From JBNGOQ01 sp050589645 (GTDB lineage Bacteria > Bacteroidota > Bacteroidia > Flavobacteriales > Flavobacteriaceae): a stretch of 64,000 bases of DNA. The stretch lies in contig NZ_JBNGOQ010000004.1 of the NCBI RefSeq assembly GCF_050589645.1, positions 558,001 to 622,000 on the forward strand, read 5' to 3'. Position numbers and translations under genes: made by a program. Under the pieces are notes generated by a model. It saw only the letters and a list, made by a program, of their open reading frames with translations, did not search any database and had not been told where the DNA came from. Below, in pieces: positions 1 to 7,335 of this stretch (within the stretch, counting starts at the first letter, position 1; each line of letters begins with the position of its first letter).

Positions 1-194
1 CCCAAAAGATCAAATTTAGGCTCTACCAAGGCCCGTACCAGGGCATAAAGATCGTCCACTTCATTGGCCGTATCGGTGTCTATAAGGATGGGAACCCTAT
101 CTTGGATAGACTGACCAAAACCACCAGTGGCGCAAAGGGTGGTAAAGGAGAACACCAGAATCAAAAAATGGGTCTGCAAACAAGTCCTATTCAT
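1..194 (-). CDS. Nucleoside hydrolase family protein, N-terminal part (cut by window edge)
   Basis: Reading leftward from an ATG at 194, the frame stays open to the window edge, giving about 64 residues. A signal peptide (hydrophobic LILVFSFTTLCATGG region) is followed by PILIDTDTANEVDD, which matches the calcium-binding DTDxxxxxDD signature of inosine-uridine-preferring nucleoside hydrolases. These enzymes split the N-glycosidic bond of ribonucleosides. The signal peptide suggests a periplasmic or exported form, as is common in Bacteroidota. The catalytic C-terminal half is outside the window, so substrate type cannot be judged. Confidence 0.8.
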   Translation of the reverse strand, partial: MNRTCLQTHFLILVFSFTTLCATGGFGQSIQDRVPILIDTDTANEVDDLYALVRALVEPKFDLL

Positions 195-291
195 AGCATT
201 TGGGTTGGCCGGATGATCCCGGAACCGGTGAAGCTACTAAGATAGTGATTGTTTCCAAGTCGAAGGGAGGCAGGTGCGCCGTGAAACAAAA

Positions 292-321
292 CAAAGGCCC
301 CAAAATTTGTCGGGGCCTTTG
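292..321 (-). terminator. Rho-independent terminator
   Basis: A 10-bp perfect stem (caaaggcccc / ggggcctttg) with a 10-nt loop. On the minus strand it is followed by a T-rich tract (TTTGTTTTGTTT), so it most likely ends the transcript of the two small membrane peptides to its right. Confidence 0.7.
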
Positions 322-424
322 CATACTAAGTACACGTAATATAAACTAAAAGTTATTGGTTAGGGGTCGCTATATCTTGTCTGTATCCAGTCCTGGTTAC
401 AAGGAGCCGTCCAAAAAGGACGGG

Positions 425-529
425 CTATCCTATGAAACTGGTGGCTTTAACGATTAGAAAAATCATAAAAGAAATATACACACAGCCAAGAGCGACAAAA
501 AAATCGATCAAATCAAATTTGCGTTTCAT
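425..529 (-). CDS. 34-residue single-pass membrane peptide (hypothetical)
   Basis: An ATG at 529 opens a 34-codon frame. A charged N-terminus (MKRKFDLIDFF) is followed by one hydrophobic segment (about residues 10-29) and a short tail, which is the form of a small single-pass membrane protein. It lies 28 nt after another small membrane frame on the same strand and just before a minus-oriented terminator, so the two may form a tiny operon. No clear ribosome-binding site is seen, which is usual in Bacteroidota. It could be a chance frame; support is only the hydrophobic pattern and position. Confidence 0.4.
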   Translation of the reverse strand: MKRKFDLIDFFVALGCVYISFMIFLIVKATSFIG

Positions 530-557
530 CTTTTTGGGCTTAAACAATTAAGATGCT

Positions 558-728
558 TTAGTCAAAAATAAAACCGGTGGATACCCTAAAGATAAAGGCA
601 TATAAAACCACTGCAAACATGATAAAACTAAACCATGCAAAGGCTTTAAAATACTCTCTAACAATGAAGTTCCCCAGGTTCTTAAATGCATCCAAATAAA
701 TTCCTCTAATAAGTAACATTGTCTTCAT
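558..728 (-). CDS. 56-residue small membrane protein (DUF6747-like)
   Basis: The frame starts at ATG 728 and ends with TAA at 558. It has an amphipathic N-terminal half (residues 1-28, ending NFIVREYFKAF) and a transmembrane segment (about residues 30-48) followed by RVSTGFIFD. From memory this resembles the small DUF6747-type proteins widespread in marine Flavobacteriaceae, whose function is unknown. It is followed by the 34-residue peptide and a terminator on the same strand. The family match is by recall of the pattern, not a search. Confidence 0.65.
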   Translation of the reverse strand: MKTMLLIRGIYLDAFKNLGNFIVREYFKAFAWFSFIMFAVVLYAFIFRVSTGFIFD

Positions 729-910
729 ACACCTGACATTTAATTTAATGGTTGGAATACAAATTTAGGGCCGCAAGGCCCCCTAGGGCAGATTTTTGGC
801 GCAAGCCAGGGAAAACATCGATGAAATGCACGGTGATGACAAGAGAGCGATTTTAATGGCAGTTCACGGAATTTACTAGGTAGTGTTTTTATAGGCCACT
901 GCCAAAACGC

Positions 911-940
911 AAAAAAGGGACGGTTTTGCCGTCCCTTTTT
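911..940. terminator. Bidirectional terminator after the YegP-like gene
   Basis: A perfect stem aaaaagggacgg / ccgtccctttt with a tttt-type loop, with A-run and T-run at opposite ends so it works in both directions. On the minus strand it directly follows the YegP-like gene. Confidence 0.8.
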
Positions 941-979
941 GATGGACCTTTTGGGTCCTAAAAGCCTATGATCGCGCGT

Positions 980-1309
980 TTAAGACTGGTCGTCTATGGA
1001 TGCGCCCGAAGCATTCTTTTTTACAGAAGCGATTCCATTCTCCATAGCGGATGTACTGGAGTACATTTCACTGGAACCGATTACTTGGCCGTTACTGGCC
1101 TTAAGATTAAAGTACGGCTGACCGTTTTTGGCGGTCTTTCTTTCATAGTTACCGTCGTTGCCGGAATTCTTTTTTACGGATTCAATTCCGTTGTCGCAGG
1201 CAGATTTGGAGTTGTAGGCCTCACTGCTCAGGATAACTTGCCCATTGGCAGCTTTTAGGTTGAACCTAAGCTTGCCGGCCTTATCCTTTTTGATTTCAAA
1301 TTTTCCCAT
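980..1309 (-). CDS. YegP family protein (two DUF1508 repeats)
   Basis: A 109-residue protein made of two tandem copies of the DUF1508/YegP unit. Copy 1 (about residues 1-50) has GKFEIKKDKAGKLRFNLKAA, NGQVILSSEAY and NGIESVKKN. Copy 2 (about 52-100) has the matching YFNLKASNGQVIGSSEMY and NGIASVKKN. The family forms a small beta-rich fold seen across bacteria, and its biochemical role is not established. The gene is monocistronic, with its own promoter-like motif upstream and a strong terminator 40 nt downstream. Confidence 0.9.
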   Translation of the reverse strand: MGKFEIKKDKAGKLRFNLKAANGQVILSSEAYNSKSACDNGIESVKKNSGNDGNYERKTAKNGQPYFNLKASNGQVIGSSEMYSSTSAMENGIASVKKNASGASIDDQS

Positions 1310-1636
1310 GATAAATTTTAATTTTGGTGTATGGCGATAAACATACGAATAATTTCCTTTGTACTCAACTTCCTATTAAAATTTTAAAAGGGCCAGGGAC
1401 AAACATTTAAGGTAGACCGACCGCTGTTTTCTGGCGAGGGAAACTAGTGCAAAAAAGGAAGTCTTTGATAAATCGACGATAAATAGGGGACAAACAGTGT
1501 GATATTCCCGTATTTTTCATAAAAAATTCAAAAAAGATCAAAATAATCTAAATTGTATGAATAATATGTAAAATTTTAACAATTTTGTAGTACATTTAAT
1601 AGCGCTATTTCTTTCCTACTTTCTACCCATAGATCG
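1310..1636. other. Intergenic region between divergent genes
   Basis: A 327-nt AT-rich gap between the divergent YegP-like gene and the 83-residue gene. Apart from the minus-strand promoter motif listed separately I see no reading frame, tRNA or strong hairpin. The stretch 1500-1610 is very AT-rich and probably carries the rightward promoter, but no clean TAnnTTTG box is visible. Confidence 0.5.
1338..1368 (-). promoter_or_regulatory. Bacteroidota-type promoter of the YegP-like gene
   Basis: On the minus strand a TTG at 1368-1366 is followed after 20 nt by TATGTTTA at 1345-1338, one base off the TAnnTTTG consensus. The start codon lies 29 nt downstream. Confidence 0.4.
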
Positions 1637-1888
1637 ATGACGATACTAGATTATTTGGAACTGTCCGACCAAGGACAGTGGGACGAATTATTGGAACACG
1701 GCAAAAAGATTGCGGAATATAAAGCCAAGGATCGCAACTTTTCGCTTTTTGTCATGGACAACTTCTTCGTGGAGTTGGAACGGGAGCCCTCTGGGGATGC
1801 CTTGGTCTGTTTACATCCTTTTGTGAAAGGGGAAAGGCTTCAAAAATATATCAACGATATGGACGTCAATGAAGGATATTTCTATTAG
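1637..1888 (+). CDS. Hypothetical protein, 83 residues
   Basis: A short acidic, probably cytosolic protein with no signal peptide or membrane segment. It reads like an alpha-helical N-terminal half (LDYLELSDQGQWDELLEHG, then KKIAEYKAKD) followed by a beta-strand half (FSLFVMDNFFVELERE) and an aromatic tail ending GYFY. The frame has normal flavobacterial codon use and is bordered by non-coding AT-rich DNA, which supports it as real. I do not recognise the family. A secreted-protein gene follows 94 nt downstream on the same strand. Confidence 0.65.
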   Translation: MTILDYLELSDQGQWDELLEHGKKIAEYKAKDRNFSLFVMDNFFVELEREPSGDALVCLHPFVKGERLQKYINDMDVNEGYFY

Positions 1889-1982
1889 CTACCCAGGGGG
1901 ATATGAAATCGTACATTTTGACGGGAATTCTTTTTAGCCCCGTATTTTAATCGTATATTCAGGGGGTTAAAAATTAGAGACA

Positions 1983-2744
1983 ATGAGACAGATATTACCA
2001 CTACTAGCGGCGGTCCTTTTGTATGGATTTAACGGATGGGGCCAGAACGGAGCCGGATTCCAACAAGTTTCCCAATTAAGAGGGGGAGGCGCAGGCGGGA
2101 TGAACCTTGCAGCCATTAGCTACTATAACGAATTGAGCAAGAAGCTTCCTGAAACCACCGATGGGCGCCAATTAACTGCATCCAATATTGAAGGTTCCAT
2201 GTATTTTACCGACAAATTTGTGCCTGGTACGGTCTATTACCTGGACAAAGTATTTGGAAATTTCCCGATGCGCTACAACGCCTTTACCGATCAGATAGAA
2301 ATACGCAAGGAAGGAAGCACGGTATTGGAGGCCATGCACCAAAGTCCTGGGCTATCCAGTCAGATATTAAATACCAAGTACACGTTTCTTTCGTACCGCA
2401 ACAGCAAGGGAGATATGGAAGAGGGCTATCTTGTTCCCTTAACATTGGGCGAGAAATACAGACTGTACGAAAAACGTTCCAAAGCCTTTAAGGAAGGGCA
2501 GGCGGCAAAGACCTCTTTTCATAAGACTACGCCACATAAATTTGTGGACAGGCAGGCGTTTTATATCGCAAGGGATGCCGAAAATCCAAAGTATTTTAAA
2601 GGCTCCAAAAAGGAGCTGATCGCCTTTTTCGGTGCCGATGTGGCAAATACGTTAAAGTCTTACATCAAACAAAACAGATTAAACCTAAGCGAGCAAAAAG
2701 ATATGATCGCTTTGGTGGCCCATGCCAATGGGTTGGAACAGTAG
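1983..2744 (+). CDS. Secreted hypothetical protein, 253 residues
   Basis: An N-terminal signal peptide (ILPLLAAVLLYGFNGWGQ, cleavage near residue 20) precedes a glycine-rich stretch (RGGGAGG) and a mixed domain with repeated aromatic segments. Such sequences, for example GTVYYLDKVFGNFPMRYNAF, are typical of exported Bacteroidota proteins of unknown role. The C-terminal 60 residues are basic and probably helical (KSYIKQNRLNLSEQKDM). No lipobox, catalytic motif or type IX C-terminal sorting domain is visible. It converges on the M1 peptidase gene 90 nt downstream. Confidence 0.75.
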   Translation: MRQILPLLAAVLLYGFNGWGQNGAGFQQVSQLRGGGAGGMNLAAISYYNELSKKLPETTDGRQLTASNIEGSMYFTDKFVPGTVYYLDKVFGNFPMRYNAFTDQIEIRKEGSTVLEAMHQSPGLSSQILNTKYTFLSYRNSKGDMEEGYLVPLTLGEKYRLYEKRSKAFKEGQAAKTSFHKTTPHKFVDRQAFYIARDAENPKYFKGSKKELIAFFGADVANTLKSYIKQNRLNLSEQKDMIALVAHANGLEQ

Positions 2745-2834
2745 TTCGGTGTAGGCAGGATCCATTCCCTAAATTCAATGGTCTTGTTGTTGCCTATGGC
2801 GGGTGAAAACGACCATAGGGTCAAGGACGATTTG

Positions 2835-4430
2835 TTATTGGGTTTGCTTTTCACTGAACAATAGCCACACCTCAGGATCCAAAACTACCTTATCCGGTTT
2901 GGAGCCTACCTTGATCTGGTAGGTTGCCGATGCTTTGTCTATCTCCACGGTGGTTACGGTCATTTCATTGTTATGAACGATACCAACGTCAAGTGGGAAT
3001 TTAAAGGTATGGTGTTGTTGTAGCTGCGTTGCGGAAAACTCCAAGGTCCCTTTGCTGAATGCCCAGCTCCATGCCAGTTCTGGTTGTCCCTTGGTAAACA
3101 CCCACTGCTCAAAGAAGTCTGCCAGTTCCTGTCCCGAGGCCGCCTCCATGGCCTGGCGAAAATCTACCGTCATGACATTTGCGTTTTTATGGGCCTCGTA
3201 ATAGGCCCGTATGCCCTTCCAAAATGTTTCGTCCCCCAGTTTATGCCTTAACATATTAAGCACCCACCCGCCTTTTTGATAGGTGTTGATGCTCAATACC
3301 TTCATAGGGTCTTTGATCGAATTGTCCACAATGGGCGATGGGTTCTTAGCGAAATAATCCAGGATTTCCTTTCGGTCTACCAGAAGTTCCTCCTTGCGTT
3401 TGTCATTGCCATAAACGGCCTCCTGGTACAGAATGGCAAAGTAGGTGGCAAAGCCCTCGCTAAGCCACACGTGGTTCCAACTGTTTTCCGTGGCCGAATT
3501 GCCAAACCACTGGTGTGCAATTTCATGGGCGATCAACCCCTCTACCGTGTTTTTTCCCGTCACCGAGTTTTCAAAGTAGGCAATGGTCCCCGCGTTTTCC
3601 AAGCCGCCCCATTGGGTCTTGGCCTGCATATTGGCCAACTTGGCAAAGGGATAAGGGCCTATGTGTGTTACAAAATAATCCAACACTTTGGTGGCCACGG
3701 CATAATCGGCGAAACCGTCCAACCTGTTTTCAGGATATACCCAGGCCGTAACCGGAATGTCGCCGACCATGCCCAAGAGCTTGGTGGCGAACTGGGTGAC
3801 CCCAATGGTGGTCACCTTCATGGCAACCGGGGCCGATTCGCTATAGCTGGTGAGCTTGAACCCGTTTCCAAGATGGCTTTCCTCTATTTTTTTTCCGGTG
3901 GCCACCACATCGTAATGATCCGGGGCCGTAATCCGGAATTCTACCGTTGCCTTGTCGTAAGGATGGTCTACGCAGGGAAGCCAATGCCGGGCCAGATTGG
4001 GCCAATTGTCACCAAAAAAGGAGCGCTGCCCAAATTTGGTGGTGTCAATGACGAGCCCTCTTTGCGGAATGCCCCGGTACCTTACCTTAAAGGTTCTGGT
4101 TGTCGGTCCGTTGGCTGTAGGGGTAATCAAAATTTTGTTCCCGCTGTACACATAATCGGCCTTCGTATCAGCTTCGGACACCCCGATAAGGTCCATACCG
4201 TATGCGCCAGATTTACCAATGAGATCCAGAGCAAAGGGTTTTACACCTTCCTTAAAATCTACCGTAATCAGGGCTTCGCCGGTTATTTCATTGTTGTCGT
4301 CATTTAAGGAAAGTCCAAATACGTAGTGCTGTACATCGGCCGTTTCGTTTCTGTTGTACACGTCCTGTGCATTGATTGAGGTACTGCAAAGACAGGCGAT
4401 CAGGAGGATTAAAGTATAAATGCTTTTCAT
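2835..4430 (-). CDS. Exported M1 family metallo-aminopeptidase
   Basis: A zinc aminopeptidase of the gluzincin M1 family, trimming N-terminal residues from peptides outside the cytoplasm. Residues 1-21 form a signal peptide (ending STSINAQ). The N-terminal beta domain covers about 25-220. The substrate-binding GGLENAG motif is at 275-281. The zinc site HEIAH is at 302-306, with the third ligand Glu at 325 (LSEGFATY). At 531 residues it is shorter than the 850-residue PepN type and lacks the large C-terminal helical domain, like other short Bacteroidota M1 enzymes. No neighbour shares its function. Confidence 0.93.
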   Translation of the reverse strand: MKSIYTLILLIACLCSTSINAQDVYNRNETADVQHYVFGLSLNDDNNEITGEALITVDFKEGVKPFALDLIGKSGAYGMDLIGVSEADTKADYVYSGNKILITPTANGPTTRTFKVRYRGIPQRGLVIDTTKFGQRSFFGDNWPNLARHWLPCVDHPYDKATVEFRITAPDHYDVVATGKKIEESHLGNGFKLTSYSESAPVAMKVTTIGVTQFATKLLGMVGDIPVTAWVYPENRLDGFADYAVATKVLDYFVTHIGPYPFAKLANMQAKTQWGGLENAGTIAYFENSVTGKNTVEGLIAHEIAHQWFGNSATENSWNHVWLSEGFATYFAILYQEAVYGNDKRKEELLVDRKEILDYFAKNPSPIVDNSIKDPMKVLSINTYQKGGWVLNMLRHKLGDETFWKGIRAYYEAHKNANVMTVDFRQAMEAASGQELADFFEQWVFTKGQPELAWSWAFSKGTLEFSATQLQQHHTFKFPLDVGIVHNNEMTVTTVEIDKASATYQIKVGSKPDKVVLDPEVWLLFSEKQTQ

Positions 4431-4623
4431 AGTAGATATCTTGGTTTTGAAGGTGGAAGCCCTAGGGTTTCCAAGATCATGAAGGTACTATAATTTACGA
4501 TTTACATCCAAGGTTTTAATGACCTGGGAAGTGAATTACTTGACTGAAATACAATAAATCATCAACTTGCATTAAAATAATAGCCGAGACCGATGTTCCC
4601 CATTTAAAAAATCATCCCCGATC

Positions 4624-5439
4624 ATGAACTATCAAACATTTGAGCCACATCCAGATTTACAATCACTCATTAACTGTTATTGGACCTTGGAGGTTCCTGC
4701 TGAAACGGATAAGGGAAAACAGCGGATCGTACCCGATGGTTGTATTGAGATGGCCTTTATCCTAGGAGATGACATAAAACGCTATACGTCCCAAGAAGAA
4801 TTTATCCTTCAACCCCGTGCCATGGTATTGGGACAAACCATGGAACCGTTTTATATAGAACCCACGGGATATGTCAATACCTTTGCCGTCAGTTTTTACC
4901 CTTACGGATTTGCCAACTTTGTAACGGTCCCCATTAAGAACTTGGCCAATAAAGAAACACCAATAGCATCATTGTTTGAGGAAAAAATCGCCAGGGAACT
5001 GGAACAAAAAATAATTCGGGCAACAAACGTTGGGCAACGCATACAAATCATGGAAAGCTTTCTCCTGGAAAGGCTAAATGACAGATCAACCATTGACCAT
5101 ATTGTAAGGACAACCGTTGATGCCCTTTTGTCAACAAAGGGAAACGCACCCATAAACACCATTCTTAAGGAAGACTTGTCCAAAAGAAGGCAATTGGAGC
5201 GAAAGTTTGCAAAACAAATTGGAGTTAGCCCCAAACAGTTGGGCAAAGTAATCCGATTGCAGACCGCATTAAAAATGTTGCTCAACAAAGAGTCGGAAAG
5301 CCTGACCAATATTGCTTATGAAAGTGAATATTACGACCAGGCACATTTTATTAGGGACTTTAAGGAGTTTACGGGAACTACTCCGACAGCGTTTTTGGAC
5401 AATGAAACTATGGCCCTTTCCTCGCTTTTCTACAAATAG
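4624..5439 (+). CDS. AraC family transcriptional regulator
   Basis: A 271-residue regulator with an N-terminal sensor domain of the DUF6597 type, containing PHPDLQSLINCYWTLEVP near the start and PDGCIEMAFIL about residue 40. The C-terminal AraC double helix-turn-helix lies at about 185-260. The second helix-turn-helix shows the family signature ESLTNIAYESEYYDQAHFIR followed by FKEFTGTTPTAF. It probably controls the VOC-domain lipoprotein gene 73 nt downstream on the same strand, since AraC genes of this type often sit beside glyoxalase-fold genes. The inducer is unknown. Confidence 0.9.
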   Translation: MNYQTFEPHPDLQSLINCYWTLEVPAETDKGKQRIVPDGCIEMAFILGDDIKRYTSQEEFILQPRAMVLGQTMEPFYIEPTGYVNTFAVSFYPYGFANFVTVPIKNLANKETPIASLFEEKIARELEQKIIRATNVGQRIQIMESFLLERLNDRSTIDHIVRTTVDALLSTKGNAPINTILKEDLSKRRQLERKFAKQIGVSPKQLGKVIRLQTALKMLLNKESESLTNIAYESEYYDQAHFIRDFKEFTGTTPTAFLDNETMALSSLFYK

Positions 5440-5460
5440 CTCTTTGTCGCATTTATACAA

Positions 5461-5489
5461 TTTTGACCCTTACAAATAATTGAACTTTG
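5461..5489 (+). promoter_or_regulatory. Promoter-like motif before the VOC lipoprotein gene
   Basis: TTTTG at 5461-5465 and GAACTTTG at 5482-5489 (one base off TAnnTTTG), separated by 16 nt. The start codon is 23 nt downstream, so the VOC gene may have its own promoter apart from the AraC gene. Confidence 0.35.
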
Positions 5490-5512
5490 CACCATCATTT
5501 TAAACGGGAAAA

Positions 5513-6007
5513 ATGAACAGCACTATACGAAGCGCTACGATAATACTTGCCTTTCATCTTATGGCTTGTAACCATCAAAACAAATCCATTCCAGAAGCAG
5601 AAAAAGCAGCTTCCGACCAAGAACAAAAAACGAATGACATGAACAGTTTTATTTCCCTTTTTGAAATTCCGGCAACGGATATTTCACGGGCGGTCAATTT
5701 TTATCAGGCAATTTTGGATATCAGCATTGAGAAAATGGAAATGCCGGGCATGGAAATGGGAATATTTCCGTACGAAGGACAGATGGTTACGGGGGTAATA
5801 CTAAAAGGAGAAGGGTACAAACCTTCGGCCAATGGGGTAAGCATCTATCTAAATGCCGGGGACGATCTTCAAATGGTTCTGGATAAGGTAGAAAAAAATG
5901 GCGGAAAAATAATTGTTCCAAAAACCGCTCACGCGGATGAAAATGGTTTTTTTGCCTTGTTCCTGGATACGGAAGGAAATAAGCTCGGTCTAAATTCCCC
6001 AAACTAA
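5513..6007 (+). CDS. VOC (glyoxalase-fold) domain lipoprotein
   Basis: Residues 44-164 form one vicinal-oxygen-chelate module: FISLFEIPATDISRAVNFYQ at its start, a GVSIYLNAGDD strand in the middle and FFALFLDTEGNKLGL at its end. Unusually, it is preceded by a lipoprotein signal: residues 1-18 are hydrophobic with lipobox LMAC at about 16-19, followed by a charged linker. Most such proteins are cytosolic and begin at the equivalent of Met43 (ATG at 5638, also in frame). A promoter-like motif upstream of 5513 favours the longer form. The substrate is unknown. The AraC regulator upstream is the likely controller. Confidence 0.82.
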   Translation: MNSTIRSATIILAFHLMACNHQNKSIPEAEKAASDQEQKTNDMNSFISLFEIPATDISRAVNFYQAILDISIEKMEMPGMEMGIFPYEGQMVTGVILKGEGYKPSANGVSIYLNAGDDLQMVLDKVEKNGGKIIVPKTAHADENGFFALFLDTEGNKLGLNSPN

Positions 6008-6115
6008 AAGGGGGAAAAACGGACATACAACAATAGTATCCTATGAAAAGCCCTGGTCCGGTTCCCTGAAGTTCAAAAGAATGATTGTTTTTTTAATTCC
6101 AATAATCATATGAGA

Positions 6116-6592
6116 TTATTCATTTTTTATCATTTTGGAAATAAATTCATCTTCTTGTCCGAATTGATAGTCGATTTTATTTTCTCTCAAAAACTTTAGT
6201 ATTTCAATAAGTTGAGTCTTATTTATTTGACTTTCCATAGTTACATAAATCCAATAATTCTCTCCATCTTTATTTTTAAGGCTTGGGAGATTTGAGATAA
6301 TTTCTTTTTTACACGATTCAATGGAGTGAAATTTTAAGTCCTTCATCATTAATCCATCTTCAGAAAAAAGAACGAAGTTATTGACCATTCTTTCCGGGAG
6401 TAAATCCGTGTAGAGAGTATCGGTATTCGAAGACTTTAGCCATAGATTAAATTTATCAGCAAAAAGTTGTATTTCAGAATTAGAAGTTGAGTCAATCTTA
6501 TCACCTTGAATTTCGAAAGTATCATCATGTTGTCCAACCATAAAAATTGGGATTTGAAAAATAAGAAGAATTCCTATGACAGTTTTATTCAT
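6116..6592 (-). CDS. Exported hypothetical protein, AT-rich gene
   Basis: The open frame reaches 6616, but the signal peptide begins at the Met at 6592 (MNKTVIGILLIFQIPIFMVG), giving 158 residues, so I prefer that start. The mature part is hydrophilic with a possible EDGLMMKDLKF strand and a conserved-looking C-terminal YQFGQEDEFISKM. I do not recognise the family. The gene is clearly more AT-rich than its surroundings and, with the SUKH-like gene upstream, forms an AT-rich island that may have been acquired by transfer. Confidence 0.65.
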   Translation of the reverse strand: MNKTVIGILLIFQIPIFMVGQHDDTFEIQGDKIDSTSNSEIQLFADKFNLWLKSSNTDTLYTDLLPERMVNNFVLFSEDGLMMKDLKFHSIESCKKEIISNLPSLKNKDGENYWIYVTMESQINKTQLIEILKFLRENKIDYQFGQEDEFISKMIKNE

Positions 6593-6678
6593 TTTATTTT
6601 GGATGTTATGTAACATGTCAAGCAGTTTTTTGTTTGAATTTTCATATTCAAGAAGTTTGCGGTCAAAAACAAATCTCT

Positions 6679-7269
6679 CTAATTTCTATTTTGAATGTCC
6701 TCTCTCATTTCCAAATCCATATCAAGTTGGATTTTCCAAAACCCTTCATTGGCGTAAGTCTGATTATCAGCTTTTTTAATAGCATGTTTCAGTTTTTCAA
6801 ATTGTGAATCTGAAAAATCACAATTTAAATACGCATCTTCTCCATTTTCAACCAAAAGATTGTTTACAAAATCACGGTAAGCCAATAAGGATTTAGCCAT
6901 TGAGATTATCGAAGTATTGAAAAATCTTGGTGAGAAGTAATCTTCATGGTCCAGATATTCAATTTTTTCATTATCCAAGGTATTGATTACAATGGGATCA
7001 CCATCACTGCAAGAACCTATGACCACGTATTTGTCAAATCCAGGTTCCAAAAAGTCGTAGATTTTGGTAAGCTTGTGAATACCACGGTACTTGTCATCAG
7101 TATTGCTGCCAAATGATAAAAAGGGGGGTGCATCATTCGGAAGCCCAGAAATAGAAATAAACTCGATAATTGGTTTGGACAGGCCAAGGTTAACAAGCCG
7201 GCTGGGGCTAATCTTATTAAGATTCCCTTTTTTTGATATCCATTGCTTTTCGAACTCCTTAGGTGTCAT
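6679..7269 (-). CDS. SUKH-like (SMI1/KNR4 superfamily) protein
   Basis: A 196-residue cytosolic protein. The segment LGLSKPIIEFISISGLPNDA, then PPFLSFG, resembles the N-terminal part of SUKH proteins, and YVVIGSCSDGDPIVINT matches their central glycine/aspartate-rich strand (G-x-D-G-D/N-P). This superfamily includes many immunity proteins that neutralise polymorphic toxins, particularly in Bacteroidota. No toxin gene is visible beside it, so it may be an orphan immunity or an unrelated SUKH protein. The AT-rich composition is shared with the next gene downstream. Family placement is by motif reading only. Confidence 0.65.
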   Translation of the reverse strand: MTPKEFEKQWISKKGNLNKISPSRLVNLGLSKPIIEFISISGLPNDAPPFLSFGSNTDDKYRGIHKLTKIYDFLEPGFDKYVVIGSCSDGDPIVINTLDNEKIEYLDHEDYFSPRFFNTSIISMAKSLLAYRDFVNNLLVENGEDAYLNCDFSDSQFEKLKHAIKKADNQTYANEGFWKIQLDMDLEMREDIQNRN

Positions 7270-7335
7270 TTTAATTTCGCTTGAAATAATGTTTTATCCT
7301 TTATTTAAACTTTCACCATACCCTGTTGCGCACCC

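Noticed and set aside
2793..2819. Inverted repeat CCTATGG / CCATAGG between two convergent genes as a terminator
   Set aside because: The arms are only 7 bp with a 13-nt loop and no T run in either direction.
3276..4307. A 343-codon open frame on the plus strand
   Set aside because: It lies entirely opposite the M1 peptidase, which has an intact zinc motif, and the product has no recognisable motif.
6576..6779. Plus-strand open frame across the start of the AT-rich hypothetical gene
   Set aside because: It is opposite two better-supported frames and arises from low stop density in AT-rich DNA by chance.
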